Positions 12,690 through 25,098 of a DNA stretch of 64,000 bases are shown piece by piece. Source of the DNA: Tetrahymena elliotti 4EA (Eukaryota; Ciliophora; Oligohymenophorea; Hymenostomatida; Tetrahymenidae); contig JH720361.1 in NCBI GenBank assembly GCA_000231825.2, positions 81,009 to 145,008 on the forward strand, in the 5' to 3' direction. The position numbers and the translations under genes were made by a program. The notes below the pieces were generated by a model that had not been told where the DNA came from, searched no databases, and worked only from the letters and a program-made list of their open reading frames with translations. How positions within the stretch are numbered: the stretch's first letter is position 1; the number at the start of each line of letters is the position of its first letter.

Positions 12690-12915
12690 TAATATTTTTA
12701 TTAAAAATAGTGGAGGACTAATACCATTATTTCTCTTGCTTTATTGAGATAAGAGAATAATTAAGATTAGATATTTTATCTTCTTTAATCTCTTAAATAT
12801 TATACTTACAATGAAGCAAGTAATGTAAATAAAAAGATTAGATTTATTTAAGAAAAAAATCAAAAATAGAGAACAGAACAGCGAAGCTGAAGATGCTTAT
12901 CATTTAAAATAAATA
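12690..12915 (+). pseudogene. decayed third copy of the surface-protein tail
   Basis: DNA-level similarity to the tails at about 230-400 and 11200-11340 is clear: TTAAGATTAGATATTTTATC, then a K-rich end matching KKIKNREQNSEAEDAYHL, aligned with MFKKNKKIEN. TGA codons and frameshifts interrupt the frame, so this is the relic of another family member. Confidence 0.55.
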
Positions 12916-14286
12916 TAAAAAAATAAAATATTAATTAGCTGTTTTGATATAATTTCATTAAAATAAATTAAATAATTAAAATAAATTAGGTTTTTTTAAA
13001 TCATTAGTATCAGAATAAAAATTTTTATTTATCATCTTTAATTACATACAAATATACTTGTTATTAAGGGTTTTTTTGTTTTATCAATATTATTTTCATT
13101 TAATTGATAATTAAAAAAAGTATATAAAAATAAGGTCTCTCTTTTTTTGATTTGAGCTTTGAAAATTTTTCAGTCTATTTTAATATATTATTCTGGTTTG
13201 ATTTTTATCTTGGATTACTATTCGCGTTTACTTTGAGGTAAGTAAAAAAATTTATTTATCATTCTTTAATTACAATATTATTGGTTTAATAAAGCAATGC
13301 CTCAAAATAATTATTAATTTGCATTAATTGCTTTTATTATTTTTTAGTTTTGTAAAATTTAAATGGAATCAGCAATAATTGCTAAAGTATGTTGGAATAA
13401 ACGAAATAATCAAAATTAATATATCTACTTTTTCAACATACACCTGAAATATATAATCTATTTTAATTATGTTTTTTTGTCAAATAATACAGTTATTATC
13501 CTTATCTTAAACAGTAATTAAAACATTTAGAATGATTATTTATTTAAATCAGGCTAAAAATTCATTAATTTTTCGAAAAAATTTCAAATAATTGTAAGAT
13601 AAAAAACTTAAAGTCATATATTCATCCTTCAAAAAAATTCTAAGTAAACATAAGGATACCTATTAAAACACAGAACTACTCACTGAAAAAATGGAGAATA
13701 TGACTTATGGTAAGATTTCTTTTAAAAAAATGCAAGATTGATTGGGTTTTTTCTTTTAAAATTTGAAAAGGCCTCCTCCAATAAATCTATAAATTTACTT
13801 TTTTAAATTTGATTTTATATCGTAATTCTCCGGGGTTTGTCTTTGAAAGGACAAAAAAAATTATACACCTTTGATTTACACAAAATGTGAAAAGCGATAC
13901 AATAATCATTTATTGTCTTTTCAAATAATGGAAACAAAGAATAGATTTTAAATTTTTAAAATTTTAAATATAATATCATTTCAATCTGTTTAATCTATTC
14001 TTTTTCAAAAATTACTTTTTTATTTATGATTGCTTACTTAATTCCTTGAAAACTTGAAAAAGAAAAGGAAAATTTAAAGAAAAAATTAATGCATTATTAG
14101 TTTTCTATTCTTTTTGGGATATTTTCCTCCTTCAAAATCAAATTAATTATCTAGTACTTTCACGATTATAATTTCATTTAAATAACATCAAAAATTTAAA
14201 GGGCAGACACTTTAAAATTTTTATAAATGTAATTAAAGTAAATAAATTTAATAACAAACAACTAAACAAAAAACAAAAAGAAAATA
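12916..14286. other. gene-free stretch upstream of the first GPI-enzyme gene
   Basis: AT-rich with no convincing reading frame. A small GC-richer island near 13829 (CTCCGGGGTTTGTC) precedes a TTGTC/GACAA mini-hairpin. Similar GC-rich patches occur near 21435 and 21585, upstream of the third gene of the tandem, so these could be shared upstream elements, but the likeness is weak. Confidence 0.5.
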
Positions 14287-17052
14287 ATGAACAAATTTTA
14301 CTTAGTTATTGACCTATTTCTACTAGCTTTAGCAAGCTTTATTTTTTATTAAATAAGCTTTAATACAATAGATATAAAAGATAAATCACCTGTATATCAA
14401 CGTTAGTAATCCTTCATTTTCCCCTAGAATTTTACATAGCTATAAAAACCCCTTTACTCTAAACTTATTTATGTCATTTTAGATGGTATAACTTATGATT
14501 TTGTTGATAGTAGAATTTAAAAAGACACTCCTAATGTGTAAGAGGGAAAATGTGACGATCATGTTCATTAAATTCCAATTTTTAATGAGCTTCTAAGCAG
14601 CAGTCCTGATTCTGTAATTTTATAAAGACTTAAAATTGAACACCCTCCTAAGACAGAAATCAAGATCTCTACTTACTTAAAAGGTATTAATCCAACAATC
14701 TTTTCAATGAAAATACAAAAAAGAGATCCCTACAATATGGATTAAGAAGACTCTTTGCTTTATTAAGTAGGAAATGCTTATTCAGATAAAAACAACTATG
14801 CCTTTTTGACTTATTACTTATATGACTATGTTGGTAAATATTTAAATACTAACTAGTTTGCCCTAGATCCTGACTATACTAATTACTAAGAGCTAGTTGA
14901 TTCTGATGAAAAGAAGTAAGAAGAATACCTTAAAATTTTGAAGTCAAATGAATATGATACACTCTTCATTTATGAAGGAATATTCGATGAGGTAGGCCAC
15001 TTAGAAGGTATACATAACAAAGATGCATTAGACTCTTAAAAGCGTATTGATAAGGTTATTAGAGAAATTGTTGCTAATATGGACGAAGATGCAATTCTTA
15101 TAGTAAACAGTGATCATGGTAAAAGTGAGGATGGTTCACATTTTTCTTGTAACGATGATCCAATCCTTTGCGATTCTCTCTTCTTCGCATATACTAAAAA
15201 AGGTTTTATCAAGGATGATGCATTTATCTCCAGTACAAGAAGATTAGAAGAAATTGAAAGAATATCTCAATAGGCTGAAAAGTTTTAAGCTCACGAAAGT
15301 ATGATCAGTAACACAATATCTAATTTACTTTCCATTCCTATTTCTTATATAAGTTCTGGTAGACCATTAATAGAGTTGTATCCATAAAGCAAATTTGGTA
15401 ATAGAATTGAGATGCTTTAAAGAGTTTTATAAGATTCTTTCACTACATTAGAATAACAAAAATAACTCTACAAAAGAATTTAATAACAAAAGAATATTTA
15501 TGATAGCGATGACTACACAGACACAATTAACGAAGTAAATGAAATAGAAAATATTCTTTTCTATGAAAAAAGAGATGAGTATATTTACACTGAAAAGGGC
15601 TTAGAAGAACTAATTAATAGAATCATAGGATCTTAGAACAATATTTAAGATCAAATTTACAATGTTAAGATTTACTCTAAATAACTTTTATACTTAGCAA
15701 TCATTGCAAGCAGTGCTATCTTCTTTGTAGTTTTTAGTTAATCTTTCAAATATTTTGTGAGAGAAAAAAAATAAATCAAAGATTTTATTTTCATTTCCCT
15801 CAGTCTTGCTGCTGGTTTCTTAATTTTCATGATTAACCCAAAACCTATTAAAATGGCATACGGAGTAATATTAGCTGTTGTTTTCAGCTTTTTAGTTGGT
15901 ATCAAGTCATTTAAATAAAGTTAGAGACTCATAAACTTGGTTTTATTCTTAGCTTAAACAATAACCCTTTGTTTCGCAAATAATGAAGAATAACTCTCTA
16001 AAATTGCTATCTTTAGTGAAAATCTAATAATAATATTATACTCTATCAAATTATATTAGAAGAATAAACTCTATAGTTAAAAAAACCTCATTTTAACAAG
16101 TGTCTGCCTCATCACTGTCGTATCTTTGGGTGTTTGCTCTTTCTACAAATTAGAACTTGTAAGCTTCTGTATAAACTGCCTCTTTTATACCTACTACCTC
16201 TATAGAAAGTAAGAAATCTAATTAAAATCAAGTGCTCCTTTCGAGATAGACTTATTGCTTTTAAATATAATAATCTCTTTTATTACTCTTGCAAATGAAA
16301 ATTATTTTGTCTATGAACTAAATTAGTTTTACCCACTAGTATTACTCAATTTACATCTCTTCAGTGAATTAATTTGCTTAAAATAATCTCTATTCAACTC
16401 TTTTTATCTCTAAACTCAAATACTTATCCAATCTTAAATGCTTTTCTAAGTTTTAGGCTTCTAAATTGACTATTATCATGATGGATTTAGCTTAATGGCA
16501 ATAATTATTTACTATTTACCTATTCCTCTAATATCTAAAATGAGTTAATATTAAGCATAAATACAAGCATAAGTAGGAATAAAAACTAAAGATCCTGAAA
16601 AAGATGTAATTAAATCAGCCAGAAATTAGCATACCTTTGAATTAAAATAGTTTCAAGAAGATATGAAAAGCAATAGCAAGCCCAAAATTTAGTAAAAAAC
16701 AGAATAGAATTAGAAAGAAAATATTTAGCATGATTATGAAAGTCATGATACATAAATTAATAATAATTCTATGATTTCAAATGACATCAATAAACTTAAC
16801 CACCCAGAAGAAAAAGAAGCTTAAAATAAGGAATAAGAGAATTCCATTATTTCTGTTTCACAAAAATAAGGTGTTTTTCTTTATTCTGCAGTCTTGATAT
16901 TACTATCCTCAGTAGCTTAATTATATATAATCCATGATAGCTTAATTTTCCCTGCATATGACTTTTTTATTTACTCAAACGAATATATTATGACTAGCAC
17001 AGTTTCAATCTTAATAACTAATTTATTGATGAATTTAAATAAAAAATATTGA
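14287..17052 (+). CDS. GPI ethanolamine-phosphate transferase-like membrane enzyme (PIG-O/GPI13 type), tandem copy 1
   Basis: Single exon, 921 codons plus TGA. Enzymes of this family transfer phosphoethanolamine from phosphatidylethanolamine to the mannoses of the GPI anchor in the ER lumen. A signal anchor lies at residues 4-21. The alkaline-phosphatase-fold catalytic domain follows, with the metal/substrate motif VILDGITYDF (D66 region), the nucleophile region HPPKTEIKISTYLKG (likely T123, matching the family's P-P-T-x-T-x-x-R-L-K-G), FDEVGHLEG, and SDHGKSEDGSH. The C-terminal half has many hydrophobic segments, with a hydrophilic, lysine/glutamine-rich loop near residues 760-850. The family's H-G-G after the second D-H-G is replaced by SHFSC. 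It is closest to copy 3 (21726-24311). Transfer specificity cannot be read from sequence. Confidence 0.8.
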
Positions 17053-17855
17053 AAATTCTTAACTTAAAAATTAATAACTATAACAACCAACTACTTAATT
17101 AAATTACTAATATTTTCTCGTTAAAATAAAACTTAAAGAAAAATATTATCAAATTATTATTTAAACGAAAATGTATTTTATTCATTACTAAATTTAATTA
17201 CTACCCCTTTATTTACCTTTATTTGATTTAATAAAAAATAATAAATCGAAAAAGAATTTTATAACAAACTTCTCTAAATTCTCTTAAATTTTTTTTTATA
17301 AATACTCGCAATTTATAAAAATTATGTTTGAATATTAAAAATTATAATTTCGTTTTTTTAAATAAAATTAAAAATATATTCTATTAACTACTTGATTGAA
17401 TTGAAATTAATTCAATCTTTTGATTTTTTAAGATAATTGTGAAGAAATTTGATTACAAGAAAATATTATCGAGTTGAATGTTTTCCTTTTTGTTAAATGT
17501 AGTAAAAAATTTTTAAAGAAATAGACATTTCATTTGGATAAAAATATAAGGCAAATAAATCGTGAAAAACGAAAATTTCCGTTTTTAAAAAAGATTTCTA
17601 AAAGAATTGAAAATTATTTTTATTTGGTGAATATTTAAATACTAAATTAAAATTCTTCAAAATATTTTTTTGAATCTAAAATGTCTTAATAAAAAATGTT
17701 TTCTTCTATTTCAATAATTTTAGATTGCTTTGTTTATTTTGAATAGTATTGAATGAAAAAATCAGCAATTATCTATGTAGTTATTAAATTTAGAATCTTA
17801 ATAATTTGTTCAAAAAAAATAGGTTCATAGATAAGTATTAGATACATAGAAAACA
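17053..17855. other. intergenic, nothing recognised
   Basis: AT-rich spacer between tandem copies 1 and 2. No RNA gene or repeat is seen. Confidence 0.6.
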
Positions 17856-20800
17856 ATGTAGAAAATGGAAAAAAAAGGAAATATTTTCCATTTATATTTG
17901 ATACTAATATTATTCTTTTTCTTAGGATCATATATTTACTTGTATGGCTTTTCTTCTTCGTCAACAATTTCATCGAATTACTCTCCAAAAGCCAATCCTT
18001 ATGTCAAAGAAATGCAATTTAAAAATAAAATATAGCATAAAATTTATGAAAATCAATGGTTTCCTACATAAACAAGTTAGCTGATATTTTTAATTCTTGA
18101 TAGCTTGCCACACTACTATGTGATCAATGAGAAAGAGTAGCAAAATAAAGCGGAATAAATGAAAAAAGGAACAAAAAAGAGCAAACAATTTTCAGCTCCT
18201 TCAAGAGATGTTCCTTTCCCTGAGTTTGTTAACAGAATATTAGATGAACCAGATAATAGTGTTTTATTAAAAGCATATTCTCATCCTCCAACCTATACGA
18301 CCTTGAGAATTAAAGCTATGCTTTAGGGCATCCTTCCTTCCTATGATTAATTGACTTCAAATTTGGGATCTAAGCAACTGAAAGCAGACAACATTTTCTA
18401 CTAAGCCAAATAAAATAATCCGTTTTTTGGAAAAAAGAGAGGTAAAATACTCTGCTTTGGAAGCTTATTTATAAACTAACTGTATCCAAATACTTTTGAC
18501 AGAGGTAGTTTTGTAGGAGAAGTTTAATTTTATGAGAGAGAGAAAAATGATATTGAGTAATTCTAAAAAATAAAACCTGAATAGATGAAAAACGATGATT
18601 GGTCAGCAATGCTTATACATTTTGATGGTATTGATGCTGCTAGTCATATTTCTGATAACTTAGATAAAGCTTTTATATAGACTATTGCCAATGTTAATGG
18701 TCTCGTAAAGGAGCTTATTTAGAATGTTAAAGACTCCGAAGTTAACACTGACTAAACAGTGATAGCTGTTTCTGATCATGGTATTAACTATGATGTTAAA
18801 GGTCACCATGGTGGTTATAGTGCTTTAGAATGCAATTCATTTATGTTTGGATATTCTAAACACAAATTCATTTCAAAATAAAAAAAAGATATTGGATAAG
18901 ATATGGATACAAGATTCCATGCTGAACCAGACGTTTTTTAAATTAATATTACTCCTACTTATTGCATGCTTTTAGGTATTCCTATTCCAGCTAACAATCT
19001 AGGTATGATTTAGCCTGATTTCTTCTTAGATAAGCCTGATGTAGATGATTTTGTTATAGCAAACAACTATTACACTAATTTTAGATAGGTAGAGGACAAT
19101 TTCTAAGAAAAAATTGAATCATTTACAGGATAAATTAATAAATTAGGAGAAATTCATGAAACCGCAAATAAAATTAAACAAAAATATAAAAACTTATTCT
19201 CAGGAAAAGAAGGTTCATAAGACAGAAAGGTAGATGTTGTTGGCTTGAAAGAGATGGTTGATCTTTGCTAGTTTTATTCTGCTTAAGTTATTAATTGCAT
19301 AAAAAAAGATCTTTAAGCTATTCATATTTAATACATGTGGATTGGTTTATTTATTCATATCGTTCTTGCTTTGCTAGTGTTAACTGTTCTAGTTTAAATG
19401 AAGCTTATTTCTTCAATCTAAGAAACTTAAATCACTAAAGTATTTGAAGATATTACTGATGTTGTATTCAAATCTAAAATATTTTTGTTATCTTTGGCAG
19501 TTGCCATCTTTGTCATGAGCCTTTTCTTATAATACACTACTTTGGTAATGGTAGAAGGTCTTTCATTTCTTACTCTCATTGTGGTAATTTTCTATCTCAT
19601 GGCTAAAATACTTAAAAATACAATCATAGTATCTTTTAATAATTTCAAATAGTAATTAGATTTACTATTCCTTCTTGATTTGATTGCTTTTGTAGGATCT
19701 GTAACTTTCATAACCCTATCCCGCACTTCAAATGATTATTTTGACTATTACATAGATAATTTCACTACATATTTCCTATGTATTTCCATAGTATTTTGTC
19801 TATTTTACTACATAAAAAAATAGAATGGAGACTTAAATCAAAATGCAAAAATTTTTAATTTTGCATCTAAAATTGCATTTTTAAATCTTCTTTTTTATAT
19901 CTGTGACTATTTTAACTCTAACGCTAAGTCTAGATATAACAAACCTCCTATTTTCTATGAAAATTTCGTTGAAATGCCTGTCTTAAGATTTTACATCCCT
20001 CTTGCTTTATTCATATCTTTCTTCACCACTATTATCTACAAAATATGGCAAAAGATTAAAATATCTGACTAAGATGTTTCAACTAAAATATTATTTAGTT
20101 ACCTGCATGGAGCATAATTAATTTCAATTTCTTTTTATTACTTATGCTAATGGAAATTAATATAAATACCACACTCTCCTACGATTTTCCCAACAATAGT
20201 TCTTTTCCACACAATTTTAATTGAAGTTTTCAAACATCACTAATACTCTAAACCTCAAAATCAAAATATCTCACAAACTCTTAAATTTCTCTATTTTTTG
20301 GTTAATATAAGCGTTGGATTAAGTTGTATTTTAGAATAGAATTGTTTGATTTAAGTACCTTGTTTCTTTGTTATTACTTATACTATTTGTTCAATTCTAA
20401 TAGACCTAAACGCACTCTCTATAATATCAGTGACATCTATATTATTTTATCTTTCATAGTACTTCTATCAACTAAGTGGACATTTAGAATATTTAGAAGA
20501 AATTCATGCTGATGTCTTCTAAATAGGAGTTCTGTTTGAAAAATTCCTTTTATTCCCAATATTTAATGGATTAGTAAATACTTTTTACTATTTATTAATA
20601 ACACCAGCATTACTTCCTATTTTAATTGTCCTTATGAAATCTAAAATTTCTCTAATAACTAACTCTGGTCTATTTAATTTTATATTAGACTCAAATGAGC
20701 AAGAAGAAAACAAACCAGAGTAACAATTCTAGAATGGTATTCAATACATAAATACTAACGAAGAAGTAATAGATTAAAAATAAGAAAATGAAACTGATAC

Positions 20801-21107
20801 TTAATAAATAAATTCAGATTTTGTTAATGAAGCTCATAGTTAATCTACATTTTTCTTCTATTCTATAGCCTTCATTTCTCATGTCCTGATAGGAATGATT
20901 GGAGCTGATATTAGAAACATCGTTAAGCCTAAAGACACAAATAAAGAGAATGTCTATGTACCAAATTACTTATTTCAAATGGCCTATGTATTGGTTTACT
21001 TCACAATTATATGTTTTAACTATGCTTTTAAAAAAGATAAAAAGGAAATCAAAGCTCACACATTTTACTTCTCTAAACTATAATAATAAGAAGAAAAAGA
21101 AGAATGA
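17856..21107 (+). CDS. GPI ethanolamine-phosphate transferase-like membrane enzyme (PIG-O type), tandem copy 2
   Basis: Single exon, 1083 codons plus TGA; a second in-frame ATG three codons downstream (17865) could also be the start. Residues 10-30 form a signal anchor (LYLILILFFFLGSYIYLYG). The catalytic domain has LIFLILDSLPHYY, SHPPTYTTLRIKAMLQGILP (the P-P-T-x-T-x-x-R-x-K motif with the nucleophilic threonine), HFDGIDAASH, and SDHGINYDVKGHHGGYSALE, including the intact H-G-G seen in PIG-O. At least ten membrane segments follow, with an acidic cytoplasmic-type loop near residue 960. Of the three copies this is the best match to canonical PIG-O (length about 1,000-1,100 residues). It differs from copies 1 and 3 along its whole length, so the tandem is not a single recent triplication. 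Confidence 0.85.
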
Positions 21108-21725
21108 TATCAATAAGAAAATCTTTATAAATAAATAAGAAAAATGTTTTTTGTATTTATTTCACTTTTTTTACTTGAAGTAAATTAAAAATATCTTATT
21201 TTATGTAAATTTATCAATTTAAATTCATTTTTCAGTGTATTATTTTCCATTTTAACATTTTATTTTTTGCTTACATAAATTTTAAACGAAAAATAACAAT
21301 TCTCACTAATACTTTTTAATTTGTTTTGGAATAGAATGAGGAATACGTATAAAACCTGTAAATAATGTTTAAATTTTAAAATTCAATATAGTATTTAAAT
21401 CTCCAGATTTTCCAATTAAGGTTTCTAAAAGACTCCCCCGGAACTTTATTATTCCAGAAATCAAATTAAGGTTTGTAAGAAACAATTTAATCAAGAGGAG
21501 GAATAATTTAAAAAAAAAAAAAGTGTAATTAGCTAGGCAATTATATTACATCATGTTTTCGCTTTTTCACTAAAAGAGTCCCGGACAAGAAATATATTTA
21601 TAATTTAAAATTTGTGTGAAATTCAAAAGATAGATATACCCCAGAAAATAAGAAGACCATCATTTAATAAAAGAAAATAAATAAATACAAAAAAAAGAAA
21701 AACAATAATATTTATTAAAAAAGCA
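21108..21725. other. intergenic spacer with GC-richer patches
   Basis: Contains CTCCCCCGGAAC near 21435 and AGTCCCGGAC near 21585 in otherwise AT-rich DNA. No gene is seen. Confidence 0.5.
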
Positions 21726-24311
21726 ATGAAGAATTTTTTAGTTTAAAAAATTGGATTTTTTTTAGTTACAGTAGCCTTTTTTTATCAATTATCCTACTCT
21801 TAAATCTAAATAAGTGAAAAGTCTCCAAAAAACTAAAGAGACTAATCCTTCATTTTCCCAAAAAATTTTACGAATTTAAAGACTCCTTTATATTAAAGAC
21901 TCGTTTTTGTTATAGTGGATGGAATAACTTATGACTATGTTGATAATAGGATTAAAGAGATTCCATATGTCAAAGAAGATTGTGATATTCACATACATTA
22001 GATAAAAATTTTTAATGAGATTCTCAATGAAAATAAGGATAATGTAGTCTTCTAAAGAACTTAGATTGAACCTCCTCCAAAGACTGAAATAAAAATATCT
22101 ACATATTTAAGAGGTTCAAATCCCATACTTTTTTCAATGAAGGTTCCTATATAAAATGCACATCAAATAAATATGCAAGACTCAGTATTTTATTAGATAG
22201 GACAAGCTGATCATATTCAAAAAACCTATGGATTTCTTACTTACTATCTTTATGACTATATAGGTTATCATTTAAAAATGAATTAGTTTTCATTAAACCC
22301 TAAAAGTAATTAGTACAGTGAAATTAAACAAAGTGAAGATAAAAAAATTCAGGAATATTTAGAAATAATTAAATCTTAGGATTATGAAGCTTTATTTATC
22401 TATCAAGGCTTATTCGATGAAGTCGCTCATATTGAGGGTATGCATAGCTAAAATGGATTAGATGCATAAAATAGAACTGATTATGTCATAAGAGAAATAG
22501 TTAAAAACCTTGATGAAGACGCAATAATGTTGGTTGTAAGCGATCACGGAAAACAAGAGAGTGGTAGTCATTTTAGCTGTAAAGACGAAAACATAAAAGT
22601 TTGTAACTCAGTCTTTTTTGCTTACTCTAAGAAAGGCTTTATAAAAAATGACAAATTCATAGAAAGCTTAAGAAGAAAAGAAACAGATGAAAGGATTTCT
22701 AGATAGGCAGAACAGTTTTAAACGCATGAGAGTATGATAGCAAGCACAATATCCAATATATTAAATATACCAATACCTTTTCTCAACTCAGGTAGGTCTC
22801 TTTTAGAAATTTACCCTTAAAGTAAATTTGGAAACAGAATTGAAATGCTTCAAAGGATCCTTCAAGATTCTTTCACAACTTTAGAATAATAAGTGGAATT
22901 CTATCAAAACATTTAAAAGAAAAAAAACTTTTACAGTAAAGACTAGTTTGAAAATATTTTAAACCAAGTCTTGGAGATTGAAGACTAGTTTTATTATGAA
23001 TAAAGAGACAAAATTATCTATTCTGAGGAAAAGCTAGAAGAAGTGATAGCAAAAATAATTAATGTTTAAAATTAGATTTAGGAATCTATCTATAATGACA
23101 CTCATTTATAAAATAAACAATTTCTGTTTTACGGTATTGTTGCTAGTATCAGCATTTGTTTGATAATAATTTATCAATCCTTCAAAGAAATAGTCTAAAA
23201 ACATGAACAACTTAAAGTATTTTTATTCATATTTTCTATGGTAACATACGGTTGCATTGTTTACTTCATGAATAGCCCAGATAACTTAGAAATGTATGGA
23301 TGCTCAATTTCTTTTTGCCTTTTGATATTCTAAGGTTTAAAAGTTTACAAAAATAAGATAAAAATGGCATCCCTTATCTCATTCTTGGTTTTAAATATCT
23401 TAATTTATTCTAGAAACCTGCTTTTTAATCTTAAATATATCAACATACTATGCGAGATCATTATTTTTTTAATCTATTCTTAAGGTGTTTCTGTTTAATT
23501 GAAAATATTCAAAGATACTTAAAGAAGAGTCTTTTATTTCCATTTTACTTCTATGGTCTTCTTAGCATTGTAAATGTGTTTTTTAATAAACGAACAAACA
23601 TAATTCTGCTTGGCCTTTGAATTGCTGTTCTATTCCTACTCTAAAATTATTTAAAAATTATAAATGTCACAATAATTATTCAAGGAGTTTAAAATAGAAT
23701 TGGCCTTATTATTGATTGTATATCGTATTATAGGCTTATACTGTTAAAGCCCTATCATTATTGAAGGTTTATATTATTAACCAATACTACTACTAAATCT
23801 TTACTTGCTTTGCTATGCATCCTCTCTGAATTAATTCATTTATTCCTCATATTTTACTTAAAGTCATATCTTCTTTATCTCAGCTGTATTTTATCAGATT
23901 CTTGGTTTAGAAGCAACTAATTATAATTAGAATTACAGTTTATAACTAATAGCACTGTTTTTCCTCCCTTTACCTCTGATAGGAACAATATTTTCAGATA
24001 AAAGAGATTACTTAATGATAGTTAGTAATGCGAAAGAACCAAGTATATTAATTACCAATTAAGGTAGTGAAAATAATGACGAGCAAAACTTGGTGAAAGA
24101 GAAAGTAGATCAAGATTTTTTCAAAATATTCTACAACAAAAATGGAATATTCTTTATATCAGCTATATGCCTAACAGTAAGTTTCATAGGTTAATTGTGG
24201 TTGATATCAAACAAATAGGTCTTCCTATATGATCATTTTATTTTCAACAATGAATATATAATGGTTATTGCAGTTTGTTTTTCAGCTGTCAATATATTTA
24301 TTTCAAATTGA
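21726..24311 (+). CDS. GPI ethanolamine-phosphate transferase-like membrane enzyme, tandem copy 3
   Basis: Single exon, 861 codons plus TGA. It is close to copy 1 throughout: VIVDGITYDYVDNR, PPPKTEIKISTYLRG, SDHGKQESGSHFSC and the FGNRIEMLQR region are shared nearly word for word, indicating duplication after the split from copy 2. Residues 4-22 are hydrophobic (signal anchor) and the second half has many membrane segments. FDEVAHIEG has alanine where copy 1 and the family have glycine before the metal-binding histidine. Like copy 1 it lacks the H-G-G motif. It is inferred to be an ER membrane enzyme of the GPI-anchor pathway or a diverged relative acting on another lipid or glycan. Confidence 0.78.
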
Positions 24312-25098
24312 AAAAATAAACTCTTCTAGAATAAAAATAGAAACCTAAAAAAAACTGTTTACATTATTAAGCCTAAACAATCTACAATATTTACTCATAA
24401 AATTCACTTCAGATTGTAATTAAAAAAAATAAATGTTTGATTATTTCTATTTTATCTGAATTACTCTAACTAATTTAAAACAAAAAAGCAATTAATTTTA
24501 TATAATGTAATTTACTGAACATATTTTCGAAAATGAAGATTCAAAAATAAGTATTTATTTTCTATTATACCTCAAAAAATGAACATATTTTTTCATTTAA
24601 TTAATTTTAAATATAGAAATTTTGTGGTACACTTTTTCTATATAGTTATTTGTTTAAATTCACTAATATTTAGCTATAATTTTTATTTATCTTCTACTTT
24701 TTTTAATTCAATAAGATAAACGAATCTTACCTGGGCTTATTTACATTAATTTCAATTATTTTTAGAATTGGTTGAAAAAATAAATTAGTCCGCGTAAAAA
24801 AATAATATTTAAATTATTTGATAAGCTACAGAGATAAACACCTCTAGCAATTTTTGAGTTTATTTTATATCTCATAGTTTTTTTAGTTTTTTAATGAAAT
24901 AATGGGAATAGATAAAAGCAAAAAATACTTTTATAAATTTCAATTATTTATTTGGCAGATATATATAATTTTAAAAATAATTTTATAATTTAACTAAATC
25001 TTATTTAAAAGTTAGCTAGGCTAGTGTCTATTAAAATTATTAAATTAATTAATTAATAATTGATAAAAATATTTACATTTATTAGAAAATTATATTAG
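24312..25098. other. intergenic, nothing recognised
   Basis: AT-rich. No coding, RNA or repeat signal is seen. Confidence 0.6.
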
